Both the position numbers and the translations under genes were made by a program. The notes beneath the pieces are model-generated. The model made no database searches. It was given only the letters and a program-made list of their open reading frames with translations, and was not told where the DNA came from. Of a stretch of 9,659 nt of DNA, positions 1 to 6,938 are shown one piece after another; position 1 is the first letter of the stretch, and every line of letters begins with the position of its first letter. This stretch comes from Acidobacteriota bacterium (GTDB lineage: Bacteria > Acidobacteriota > Thermoanaerobaculia > UBA5066): the NCBI GenBank assembly GCA_016789625.1, contig JAEUQS010000866.1, forward strand, positions 1 through 9,659, written 5' to 3'.

Positions 1-201
1 GTGGACGCGCTCCTCGCCCTCGACGCGACCGTCTGGGCGGAGGACGCGGCGGCGACGCGCGCGGCCCTGGCGGCGGCCCTCCTCGTCGCGACCGGGCCGC
101 GCACCCGGACCCGGCTCCTCACGGTGGCGGGTTCCGTCGCAAAGGACCTGGAGGATGCCGATCCGACGGTCCTCGCGGCGCTCGCAGGAGCAGGCTCTTA
201 G
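1..201 (+). CDS. C-terminal end of an unrecognised alanine-rich protein (partial)
   Basis: The frame is open from the window edge to a TAG at 199-201 and has the GC-rich third positions typical of the other genes here, so it looks like the real 3' end of a gene that starts outside the window. The first codon, GTG, need not be the start. The visible 66 residues are rich in Ala, Leu, Asp and Thr, probably helical, and end in a low-complexity Ala/Gly stretch. I see no motif and no transmembrane segment, and cannot assign a family. Confidence 0.5.
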   Translation: MDALLALDATVWAEDAAATRAALAAALLVATGPRTRTRLLTVAGSVAKDLEDADPTVLAALAGAGS

Positions 202-328
202 AGGGAATCTCCGTGTCGCTTTGGGGACGCTCCTCACGGCACACCGCTTGCTCACTTCGTCCCAGCCGGGCGGAGGACGGCGATTTCCGTACGAAGTCGC
301 GTCCTTCCGCCCCGGCGCCCGCCGATTC

Positions 329-775
329 ATGACCATTCCGCTCCTCGACCGCCTTCGCAGGGACGCCCGGCGCCGCCGGCTGGAGGCCCTCGTGGCCCGC
401 TTCACCCGCATCTACGGGCCCTGTCCGCAGTGCGGAGAAGGCCTCGGCACGCACGAATTCCTCCAGCTCGCGGCCGCGAACGCAGCGAAGGAGGAGCAGG
501 TGGAGGCGCTCCGGGGCGCCTTCCTGGCGCGGGACTTCGTCGCGACGACGTGGCACCAGGCGTTCGACGCGAAGAGCGACGCGCTCGTCGTCTGCCTGTT
601 CCGCTGTCCGGCGCGAAAGGACGGCAGCGCGGCCCTCGTTCATTCCTACGCCGACGGCCGCCGGGAGGACCGCGCGTTCGAATGGCTCGCGCTCTCGGAG
701 CCGGAGCTCTCGGGGCTCGTGAAGAACCGCGTCTATCGCTGGGACAGCGCGCGGAAGCTCATCGGCGAAGCCTGA
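329..775 (+). CDS. Uncharacterised 148-residue protein with a CPxC motif
   Basis: I do not recognise the family. The product starts with an Arg-rich amphipathic stretch (about residues 7-27). A CPQCGEG knuckle follows with Cys32 and Cys35, and a second pair, Cys89 and Cys93, comes after a hydrophobic strand (VVCLFRC). Together these could bind one zinc ion; that is inference. The C-terminal third is mixed, with several Trp and Tyr residues, and there is no signal peptide or membrane segment. I chose the ATG at 329 because the in-frame codons upstream to 155 encode a low-complexity Arg/Ser-rich stretch unlike the rest. No good Shine-Dalgarno precedes 329; a short reading frame with one (213-332) overlaps this ATG as ATGA. 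The gene stands 127 bp after the preceding partial gene and converges on the globin gene 9 bp away. Confidence 0.6.
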   Translation: MTIPLLDRLRRDARRRRLEALVARFTRIYGPCPQCGEGLGTHEFLQLAAANAAKEEQVEALRGAFLARDFVATTWHQAFDAKSDALVVCLFRCPARKDGSAALVHSYADGRREDRAFEWLALSEPELSGLVKNRVYRWDSARKLIGEA

Positions 776-784
776 GAGCGACGT

Positions 785-1198
785 TCACGGCCTCGGAGCC
801 GTCTGGCTCCTCATCGCTTCGGCCAGCTCGTCGAACGCGGCGCTCCAGGCCTGCCGCACCTCGGGCGTGAAGACGTCGCCGAGCCTCTCCGCGAAGGTGT
901 CGAGAAGGGCGTCCCGGAACGGCCCGTAGTGCTCGGGTCTCACTCCATAGCCCGCGTGGCGCGCGCCCAGGTCGCGCACGCTCGAGGGGAGAGAACCGTC
1001 GGGAGCGATCCCGGCCACGGTGAGGGCGAGCGCGGAGACGAACATCGCAGACTGGTTCTCGATGCTGCCCTTGAACATGCCGGCCATCGAAGGATTCGCG
1101 GCCAGAAGGCGCTGATAGAAGGCGATTCCCAGGTCCTTCGGCAACGGACGGAGCGCTGCGAACGAATCCTGAACGAGCTCGAGCTGGCGTGGTGTCAT
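785..1198 (-). CDS. Single-domain globin (flavohaemoglobin/Vitreoscilla-type fold)
   Basis: The 137-residue product matches a complete haem-binding globin domain, close in length to Vitreoscilla haemoglobin (146 residues). Visible landmarks are Tyr28 in FYQRLL (B10), Phe42 (CD1) in a MF-KGS context, Gln49 (probable E7) in SIENQSAMF, and His81 as proximal haem ligand (F8) in the ARHAGYGVRPEHY block. The Tyr B10/Gln E7 distal pair is typical of bacterial globins that bind O2 tightly or turn over NO. No FAD/NAD reductase domain follows, so this is a stand-alone globin that would need a separate reductase. Its role could be oxygen delivery or NO detoxification in the cytoplasm; the neighbours do not decide. 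It starts at ATG 1198 with a weak GAGG-like sequence upstream. Its 3' end carries a perfect inverted repeat. Confidence 0.88.
   Translation of the reverse strand: MTPRQLELVQDSFAALRPLPKDLGIAFYQRLLAANPSMAGMFKGSIENQSAMFVSALALTVAGIAPDGSLPSSVRDLGARHAGYGVRPEHYGPFRDALLDTFAERLGDVFTPEVRQAWSAAFDELAEAMRSQTAPRP
795..810. repeat. Perfect inverted repeat between convergent genes
   Basis: GGAGCC-GTCT-GGCTCC forms a 6-bp GC-rich stem with a 4-base loop. It lies just after the stop of the plus-strand gene ending at 775 and inside the last codons of the globin gene. No T-run follows on either strand, so it is not a canonical intrinsic terminator, but it is placed where transcripts from both directions must end. 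In DNA this GC-rich, short stems also occur by chance. Confidence 0.4.
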
Positions 1199-1394
1199 TC
1201 TCGTGGCCTCGGCACCATCCTACCGCCGTCGAGAGCGTGTGCGTCAGGAGCGTTCGGAGCGTTTCCATGACGACGGTCGATCTCCTTCACCGTGAGCGCG
1301 CGGTTCGTCGAGACCCGCACGTTCCATCTCCTGACCGCGAGGCCGTGCTCACCTCCGCGCTCCCGGTGCCCTGGATGCGGGTGGCCGTCCTCCG

Positions 1395-1523
1395 GGCCTC
1401 GCCATCAGCCGCCTGCTCTGCCAGATGACGGGTGGCGACGTCACCGTCACGAGCGTTGCGGGCAAGGGATCGACGTTCACCGTGCGGCTGCCCGCCGTGG
1501 TTCCCCCGCGAACCGCTGCCTGA
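1395..1523 (+). pseudogene. Remnant of a sensor histidine kinase C-terminus (HATPase G2 box)
   Basis: Translation from GGC at 1395 to the TGA at 1521-1523 gives GLAISRLLCQM, then TGGDVTVTS, then AGKGSTFTVRLPA and a short tail. This is the standard end of a histidine kinase ATP-binding domain: G2 box, the helix after it, and the last strand 'GSTFTVxLP'. The usual preceding GTGL is damaged (the codons read GRPPGLAIS), there is an in-frame TGA at 1332-1334, and the N, G1 and F boxes are missing. An adjacent frame at about 1271-1330 (ISFTVSARFVETRTF) looks like the strand before the G1 box, which would put the remnant at 1271-1523 with a frameshift and an internal deletion. That extension is tentative. 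The fragment is not functional and the rest of the gene is not in the window. Confidence 0.7.
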
Positions 1524-1555
1524 GCCGGTATCGTGGTCCCGGAACGGAGGGCCGA

Positions 1556-2113
1556 ATGGCGGAGATCTACGTGAGCACCGACGTCGAGACCGACGGGCCG
1601 ATTCCGGGCCCTCACTCGATGCTGAGCTTCGGCTCGGCGGCGTACACCGCGGAGAAGGAGCTCGTCTCGACGTTCACGGTGAACCTCGAGACGCTGCCGG
1701 GCGCCGCCCCCCACCCGGAGACCGAGGCTTTCTGGAAAGCGAATCCCGAAGCCTGGGAAGCCTGCCGGACGAGCCCCGAGGACCCGGCCGTCGCGATGCC
1801 GCGCTACGTTCGGTGGCTGAAGAGCCTTCCCGGAAAGCCCGTGTTCGTGGGCTACCCCGTGGCGTTCGACTTCCTGTTCGTCTACTGGTATCTCATCCGC
1901 TTCGCGGGGGAGAGCCCGTTCAGCCACAGTGCGCTCGACATGAAGACGTACGCCATGGTTCTCCTCGGCAAGCCCTATCGCGAGAGCACGAAAAGGAACA
2001 TGCCGAAGCGCTGGTTCGACGACCTGCCGCATTCGCACGTCGCGCTCGACGACGCGATCGAGCAGGGCGCCCTGTTCTGCAACATGCTGAAGGAACGCCG
2101 GGAAAAGCCCTAA
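1556..2113 (+). CDS. DEDDh-family 3'-5' exonuclease (RNase T/DnaQ-like fold)
   Basis: The 185-residue product has the exonuclease active-site layout: Asp9 and Glu11 in STDVETDG (Exo I), Asp105 in GYPVAFDFLF (Exo II), and His161 plus Asp165 in HVALDDA (Exo III). The His-x3-Asp spacing makes it the DEDDh subclass, which uses two metal ions to remove nucleotides from 3' ends. There is no polymerase, helicase or BRCT domain, so it is a stand-alone nuclease; whether it acts on DNA or RNA cannot be told from the sequence. The frame is open back to 1271, but the real start is the ATG at 1556: GGAGG lies at 1546-1550 with a 5-base spacer and homology begins right there. The stop overlaps that of the convergent methyltransferase gene by 4 bp. 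The kinase remnant lies just upstream. Confidence 0.85.
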   Translation: MAEIYVSTDVETDGPIPGPHSMLSFGSAAYTAEKELVSTFTVNLETLPGAAPHPETEAFWKANPEAWEACRTSPEDPAVAMPRYVRWLKSLPGKPVFVGYPVAFDFLFVYWYLIRFAGESPFSHSALDMKTYAMVLLGKPYRESTKRNMPKRWFDDLPHSHVALDDAIEQGALFCNMLKERREKP

Positions 2114-2781
2114 GGCCTGCGCGCCAGGATCGCGTAGCGCCCCTTGTCGCGCCCGGACGTGGGCTCGTTCAGGAACTCCCCGAGCTGCACCTCGAACCCG
2201 CACTGTGGGAGGAGCTTCAGAACCTCTTCTGGCGGGAAAGAGTCGTAGAAGAACGTCTCCCCGAGCATCGTGTCCGTGAAGGGCGGGTGCTCCGAGCCGC
2301 CGAGGGTGATCGCAAGGCGGCCTCCGGGCTCGAGGAACGAGGCCATGCGCGACAGGAGCTCCGGGTGCTTCGCCCGCTCGAGGTGGAACAGAGCGTCCCA
2401 GCAGAGGACCCCGGAGAACCGCAGCGGACTCTCGAAATCCTCGATGCGGCTTTCGATCCACGTCGCGAGGGGAAACCGCGCGCGGGCCTTCCCGAGGAGC
2501 CGCGACGACTGATCGACGCCGGTGACGGCGTGACCGCGGGCCAGCACGTATTCGGCGATGGGCCGGCCCGAGCCACAGCCGAGGTCGAGGATTCCGGACG
2601 GCACCGGGAGCCCTTCGAGGAGCGCTTCCAGGAAGACCTGCTCACGTCCGTGGAGCGCCGTGCGGGCACTGTCCCAGGAGTCCGCGATGGCGTCGTAGGC
2701 CTCGCGGTTCAGGAGCCGCCCCGGGGATCCAGCACCGCGCCGCGCGCTTCGAGGAGCTCGCGAAGAACGGATCGGTGACAT
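2110..2781 (-). CDS. Class I SAM-dependent methyltransferase
   Basis: The product has a Rossmann-type methyltransferase domain. Motif I is ILDLGCGSG at residues 64-72, the acidic residue after strand 2 is Asp90 in VTGVD, the adenine-side IEDF is at 113-116, and LEPGGRLAITL at 150-160 is the post-motif III loop and strand. The YDAIADSWDSAR start (29-40) is usual for small-molecule methyltransferases of this kind. The substrate cannot be inferred. The start is uncertain: ATG at 2781 gives 223 residues and overlaps the upstream DUF488 gene by 73 bp, with an Arg-rich N-terminus outside the conserved domain. No ATG, GTG or TTG lies between it and the domain. A CTG at about residue 24 overlaps the DUF488 stop as CTGA and would be a non-standard alternative. 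It is the last gene of the minus-strand run. Confidence 0.85.
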   Translation of the reverse strand: MSPIRSSRAPRSARRGAGSPGRLLNREAYDAIADSWDSARTALHGREQVFLEALLEGLPVPSGILDLGCGSGRPIAEYVLARGHAVTGVDQSSRLLGKARARFPLATWIESRIEDFESPLRFSGVLCWDALFHLERAKHPELLSRMASFLEPGGRLAITLGGSEHPPFTDTMLGETFFYDSFPPEEVLKLLPQCGFEVQLGEFLNEPTSGRDKGRYAILARRP

Positions 2782-3110
2782 CTCCGCTCGTCCTCACAGT
2801 AGCAGCCCACGGAGAAGCTCGTCTGATGCGACAGCGCTGCGAGGAGGTCCAGCGTGCGGCTCCTTTCGGGAGCGGCCATCTCGGCCCGGAACTTCTTCAC
2901 GAACGCGGCCCAGGATCGGTCGTCTTCCGCCTTCAGCCCCAGCTCGACGAGCGCCGCGCTCGGCGACAGCTCGGGCAGCCAGACGTCGTAGTAGTTCCGC
3001 GAAGCGAACTCGGCCTTCGGAACGCCCCGGGGAGGCCGTCGCACCGTGCCGAGGCGCAGGCCCTCGCCCTCGGACCGCGGGCTGCCGAGACGCACGATGC
3101 GGACGGGCAC
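2709..3110 (-). CDS. DUF488 family protein
   Basis: The 133-residue product shows the DUF488 (YeaO-like) pattern: YYDVWLPELSPS at 40-51, a central Trp/Phe helix (SWAAFVKKFRAEM), and the CYCEDERRCHRS signature at 103-114 with Cys103, Cys105, Cys111 and His112. The signature resembles a metal or nucleotide site, but no biochemical role is firmly established for the family. The GTG start at 3110 shares one base with the TAG of the upstream DUF4262 gene (TAGTG), which implies translational coupling. The 3' end overlaps the methyltransferase gene. Length is normal for the family. Confidence 0.8.
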   Translation of the reverse strand: MPVRIVRLGSPRSEGEGLRLGTVRRPPRGVPKAEFASRNYYDVWLPELSPSAALVELGLKAEDDRSWAAFVKKFRAEMAAPERSRTLDLLAALSHQTSFSVGCYCEDERRCHRSVLRELLEARGAVLDPRGGS

Positions 3111-3628
3111 TACAGATCCTCGAAGGTCGCGAGCACGCGCTCGAGCCGCGCCTCCTCCGGGGACTCCCGGTGGAGGAGCGGCTGGGCCTCCGCGAGCGTT
3201 TCAGCAAAGCCGGCGTCTCCGGGCAGCCGTCCTTCCGCGTCGGCCCGGAGAATCTGGAGGATCGGCACGTCTTCGCGTCCGTGGAACCAAAGCGCCCCCT
3301 CGAGGAGCGTGGACTTCCAACGCCGGGCCACGCCCCGCACGGCGCAGATCCGGCCCGGAACGAGGTCCCCGATGGCCGCGCCTTCCTGGACCGGGACCCC
3401 GTTCCGGATGCGATCCCCCACGTCGTTCACGAGAGCGTGGGCGTCCTCGGGAGGGAGCCCGAACACGACGACCTCGGGATGCCCGAACGTCGAGAGGAAG
3501 CCCACGGAGTAGGCCCAGCCCGGGGAATCCTCCTCGGGCGGGACGATGGCGACGTGCCAGCCGTAGGTCGCGACGTCCTCGAGGAGCCTCTCGTCGGCGC
3601 GGCTCCGGGGGACCGGTGTTTCGGCCAT
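3110..3628 (-). CDS. DUF4262 domain-containing protein
   Basis: The 172-residue product has the DUF4262 hallmarks in order: YGWHVAIVPPEEDSPGWAYS (22-41), then VGFLSTFGHPEVVVFGLP (42-59), a helix with HALVNDVGDRIRNG (64-77), and near the C-terminus PILQILRADAEGRLPGD (122-138), which matches the family's closing strand and DxxGxxP turn. Function of the family is unknown; it is soluble and probably cytoplasmic, with no signal peptide. It heads a tight set with the DUF488 and methyltransferase genes and lies 55 bp downstream of AHSA1. The ATG at 3628 has only a weak GCGGAC-like ribosome site, so the start is moderately secure. Confidence 0.82.
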   Translation of the reverse strand: MAETPVPRSRADERLLEDVATYGWHVAIVPPEEDSPGWAYSVGFLSTFGHPEVVVFGLPPEDAHALVNDVGDRIRNGVPVQEGAAIGDLVPGRICAVRGVARRWKSTLLEGALWFHGREDVPILQILRADAEGRLPGDAGFAETLAEAQPLLHRESPEEARLERVLATFEDL

Positions 3629-3683
3629 GTCCGCACGATACCAACCACCGGTCCCGCCCCGCGGGCGATCGGGCCCCGTTCGC

Positions 3684-4214
3684 TCAGGCCGCCTTCAGCT
3701 CCTTCGCGGGATGCCTGCGGAAAAGCTTGACCACGGCGTGGACGACATTCAGCGCCACGACGAGGGGTCCGCGCCGGCCGGTGTAGAGCGTGAGCACGTA
3801 CGACCACCCGAGGTTGTACATCCGGCGGAAGCTCCGCGCCTTCGACCCGCGCTTCTCCCAGCCCTTGTGGGTGAGGCGGACCTCCGTACCCGAGCCGCTG
3901 GGCAGGAACTCGACCATCACGTCCTGAGCGAGCGCCGGGGATTCGCCGGGATGCCACGTGAACGCGATGCGCCGGGGCGGCTCCCAGAGCGTCACGGTGC
4001 CCCACACGCACCTCTGGCCGCGGGCGTCCACCTCGTACACGCTGCCGCCCACGTGCGCGTCAAACCCGCACGCGGCGGCGTTTTCCTGGCCGATGGAGTG
4101 GCTTTCGAGCGGCCACCAGGCCGACATCTCGCCGGTGAACCTTCGGAACGCGGCCTCGGGTACCCAGGCCACGTTCACCGTCTTCACGAGCGGCGGAATC
4201 ACGTTCGCCGTCAT
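3684..4214 (-). CDS. SRPBCC/AHSA1-like START-fold protein
   Basis: The 176-residue product fits the AHSA1-type SRPBCC family (helix-grip fold with a hydrophobic pocket). Visible landmarks are the N-terminal KTVNVAWVPEAAFRRFTGEM (11-30), the WWPLESHS turn, and the core block WGTVTLWEPPRRIAFTWHPG (71-90), followed by VMVEFLPSGSGTEVRLTHKGWE (99-120). About 35 residues at the C-terminus, hydrophobic then basic, extend beyond the usual domain. Ligand and reaction are unknown. The ATG at 4214 is preceded by a strong purine-rich ribosome site, GGGGGAG at 4223-4217. It is paired with an ArsR-type repressor, a common arrangement in bacteria, which suggests the repressor controls it. Confidence 0.85.
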   Translation of the reverse strand: MTANVIPPLVKTVNVAWVPEAAFRRFTGEMSAWWPLESHSIGQENAAACGFDAHVGGSVYEVDARGQRCVWGTVTLWEPPRRIAFTWHPGESPALAQDVMVEFLPSGSGTEVRLTHKGWEKRGSKARSFRRMYNLGWSYVLTLYTGRRGPLVVALNVVHAVVKLFRRHPAKELKAA

Positions 4215-4515
4215 CGCTCCCCCTTTCGCCGCCCGCGGCGAACGCGGACAGCACGTCTCCCCAGAATCCGTCGAGGTAATCCCTCAGCTCGTTCAGGCCG
4301 ATGGCCGAGACCCGGTAGTAGCGGCGGGTGCCTTCGCGGCGCTCCTCCACGAGGTGCGCTTCGCGAAGACGCCTCAGGTGCTGCGATACGGCGGGCTGCG
4401 AAACCGGCAGCTCCGAGGCCAGCTCCCCCACCGTGCGCGGACGCTGCCTCAGCTTCTCGAACACGGCGCGGCGCGTCGGGTCGGCGAGGGCGGCCAGGGC
4501 ATCTCCATAAGCCAT
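4060..4515 (-). CDS. ArsR-family transcriptional repressor with abnormal 3' extension
   Basis: Residues 1-90 form a normal ArsR/SdpR-like winged helix: ALADPTRRAVFEKL (helix 1), RTVGELASELPVSQPAVSQH (helix-turn-helix, about 27-46), and EERREGTRRYYRVS (the beta wing, 57-70). I see no metal-binding cysteines, so this is not a metal sensor of the arsenic type. Such proteins usually end near residue 100, but here the frame runs to 151 residues, the last 50 being the AHSA1 coding sequence read in another frame (basic, low-complexity, not conserved-looking). One extra G in the G5 run at 4219-4223 would end the protein at 101 residues with TGA overlapping the AHSA1 ATG (ATGA). So either a sequencing error or a true frameshift is likely. 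The ATG at 4515 has no Shine-Dalgarno. Confidence 0.82.
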   Translation of the reverse strand: MAYGDALAALADPTRRAVFEKLRQRPRTVGELASELPVSQPAVSQHLRRLREAHLVEERREGTRRYYRVSAIGLNELRDYLDGFWGDVLSAFAAGGERGSDDGERDSAAREDGERGLGTRGRVPKVHRRDVGLVAARKPLHRPGKRRRVRV

Positions 4516-4521
4516 GCATTA

Positions 4522-4539
4522 CATAAGTATCAACTTACG
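4522..4539. promoter_or_regulatory. Candidate ArsR operator palindrome
   Basis: On the minus strand TAAGT-TGAT-ACTTA has perfect 5-base arms around a 4-base centre, and the symmetry continues at the outermost C/G pair (CG...TG) with one mismatch. It covers the candidate -10 box directly upstream of the arsR start, the usual place for an autoregulatory ArsR-family operator. Protein binding is inferred, not shown. Confidence 0.5.
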
Positions 4540-4552
4540 AATACGGAGTCAA
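4524..4552 (-). promoter_or_regulatory. Candidate sigma-70-type promoter of the arsR/AHSA1 pair
   Basis: Read on the minus strand, TTGACT (4552-4547, one mismatch to the -35 consensus) is followed after exactly 17 bases by TACTTA (4529-4524), a weak -10. The region is clearly AT-rich in a GC-rich window. Transcription would start about 2 bases before the ATG at 4515, giving an essentially leaderless mRNA; this fits the absence of a ribosome site there. Confidence 0.45.
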
Positions 4553-4564
4553 GAGGAGCGGGGA

Positions 4565-5590
4565 TCAGCCGACGCGGACGGTTGCGACGCGGCTCGCGTC
4601 CGCCTCGATCGCGACCGAAACGTCCAGGAAGGCCCGGAGGACCTCGACGTTCGTCGTCGTGTGGCGCGAGACCGGCCCCGTCCGGAACTCGCCGCCCGCC
4701 CCGATCGCCATCGGCACGAGGAGCTGATCCGCGAGGTGCTCGCCGACCGGAGCTCCGTGCGCGAGCCAGCGGCGCGCCTCGGCCACCGCGCCGTCGGCCA
4801 CGGCCTCGGAGGAGATGCCCTTCTCGCCGAACGCGGTGAAGACCTCGGTGACGTACTCGGCCGACAGCGTCAGCGTCACGACGTTCCCCGGACCGCGGGA
4901 GGCCCGCGCGTCGACGATCTCCGTCTCCGCGGCGTCCCAGCCCAGGGCGGCCCTCACCGTGGCGAGCTCGCGCTCGGCCACGTGGCGCGGCAGGTGTGCC
5001 AGCGTCGCGACGGCCCTGCGCGAGAGCACCTCACCCCGTTCGAGGAGCGTGAGCCTCGAGAGCGGACGGCCTCCCACGACGCGAGCGACGAAGCGTCCTC
5101 CCCCGCCGGGATAGAAGCCGGGCCGCTCGAGGACGACCGAAACCTCCGCGCCCATGCGCCGGAGGAGCGGCACGAAGGCCTGCTCGAGAAAGTCGAAGGG
5201 CGGAGCCCACGGGTTGTGCGTGCCGCCCTCGAGCGTGAGCGTCGTCTCGCCCGAAGCGAGGAGGAGGGCCGGGAGCACCGTCTGGAGCACGAGCGTCGCG
5301 CTGCCGGCCGTGCCCACGGCAAACGAGTAGGCGCCGGGAACGACGCGCCCCGGATGGAACCCGAGCGACAGCGAGCCGAGGCTCGCGCCCTCGGCCGCCC
5401 CGCCGCTCACGGCCAGGGCGGCCTCGACGGCCGTGAGGTGCTGCCTGAGGAGCCCCGGCTTCTTGCGGCCCGCGCGGATCCTCGCGATGCGGAACGGACG
5501 GCCCGTGACGAGGGAAAGGCCGAGGGAGGAGCGGAGGATCTGCCCTCCGCCCTCCCCCTGCGATCCGTCGATCTCGACGAGAGAGGTCAT
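4565..5590 (-). CDS. rtcA: RNA 3'-terminal phosphate cyclase RtcA
   Basis: RtcA converts an RNA 3'-phosphate to a 2',3'-cyclic phosphate using ATP through a covalent enzyme-AMP. The 341-residue product is full length for the family. Signatures are IDGSQGEGGGQILRSSL at 7-23 (N-terminal nucleotide/RNA site), AGRKKPGLLRQHLTAV at 40-55, LEGGTHNPWAPPFDFLEQ at 120-137, FYPGGGG at 159-165, and SRHTTTNV at 308-315, where His310 corresponds to the adenylylated histidine (His309 in E. coli). It starts 12 bp after the rtcB stop, so the two form an operon in the classical rtcB-rtcA order, under the sigma-54 promoter upstream of rtcB. The gap to arsR downstream is 49 bp and holds the arsR promoter; I see no clear terminator. 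Confidence 0.95.
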   Translation of the reverse strand: MTSLVEIDGSQGEGGGQILRSSLGLSLVTGRPFRIARIRAGRKKPGLLRQHLTAVEAALAVSGGAAEGASLGSLSLGFHPGRVVPGAYSFAVGTAGSATLVLQTVLPALLLASGETTLTLEGGTHNPWAPPFDFLEQAFVPLLRRMGAEVSVVLERPGFYPGGGGRFVARVVGGRPLSRLTLLERGEVLSRRAVATLAHLPRHVAERELATVRAALGWDAAETEIVDARASRGPGNVVTLTLSAEYVTEVFTAFGEKGISSEAVADGAVAEARRWLAHGAPVGEHLADQLLVPMAIGAGGEFRTGPVSRHTTTNVEVLRAFLDVSVAIEADASRVATVRVG

Positions 5591-5602
5591 GGCTCGCAGC
5601 CC

Positions 5603-6832
<1,230 letters not shown>

Positions 6833-6859
6833 GTTCGGGACTCCTGTTGGATTCTGATT

Positions 6860-6874
6860 GCGAGGGCCGTGCCA
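6860..6874 (-). promoter_or_regulatory. Sigma-54 (-24/-12) promoter of rtcBA
   Basis: On the minus strand TGGCACGGCCCTCGC contains the invariant GG (6873-6872) and GC (6861-6860) exactly 10 bases apart. Against the consensus TGGCACG-N4-TTGC it has a single mismatch (TCGC for TTGC). The predicted start is near 6848, giving a leader of about 16 bases that still includes the AGGAG ribosome site of rtcB at 6845-6841. The position fits control by the sigma-54 activator encoded divergently. Confidence 0.85.
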
Positions 6875-6938
6875 CGCCCTCGGCGGAGCCAAGAACCGTC
6901 GCACCGATCTCATTGGATAAATTACGATACGGCAAGCT
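6875..6938. promoter_or_regulatory. rtcR-rtcB intergenic region; likely RtcR binding zone and rtcR promoter
   Basis: The 64 bp between the sigma-54 element and the rtcR start turn AT-rich at 6907-6929. Two CGAT copies lie 20 bp apart (6905 and 6925), and CCGT at 6896-6899 is mirrored by ACGG at 6929-6932, a loose dyad that could mark an upstream activator site. TACGAT at 6923-6928 could be a -10 for rtcR, but I see no matching -35 and no ribosome site before the rtcR ATG. These assignments are tentative. Confidence 0.3.

Noticed and set aside
1292..1555. N-terminal extension of the exonuclease in the open frame upstream
   Set aside because: The extension is low-complexity, overlaps the kinase remnant in another frame, and a good ribosome site sits before ATG 1556.
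4586..4600. Hairpin GACGCG-GCT-CGCGTC near the 3' end of rtcA as a terminator
   Set aside because: It lies inside coding sequence, has no T-run after it, and such stems arise readily from GC-rich codons.
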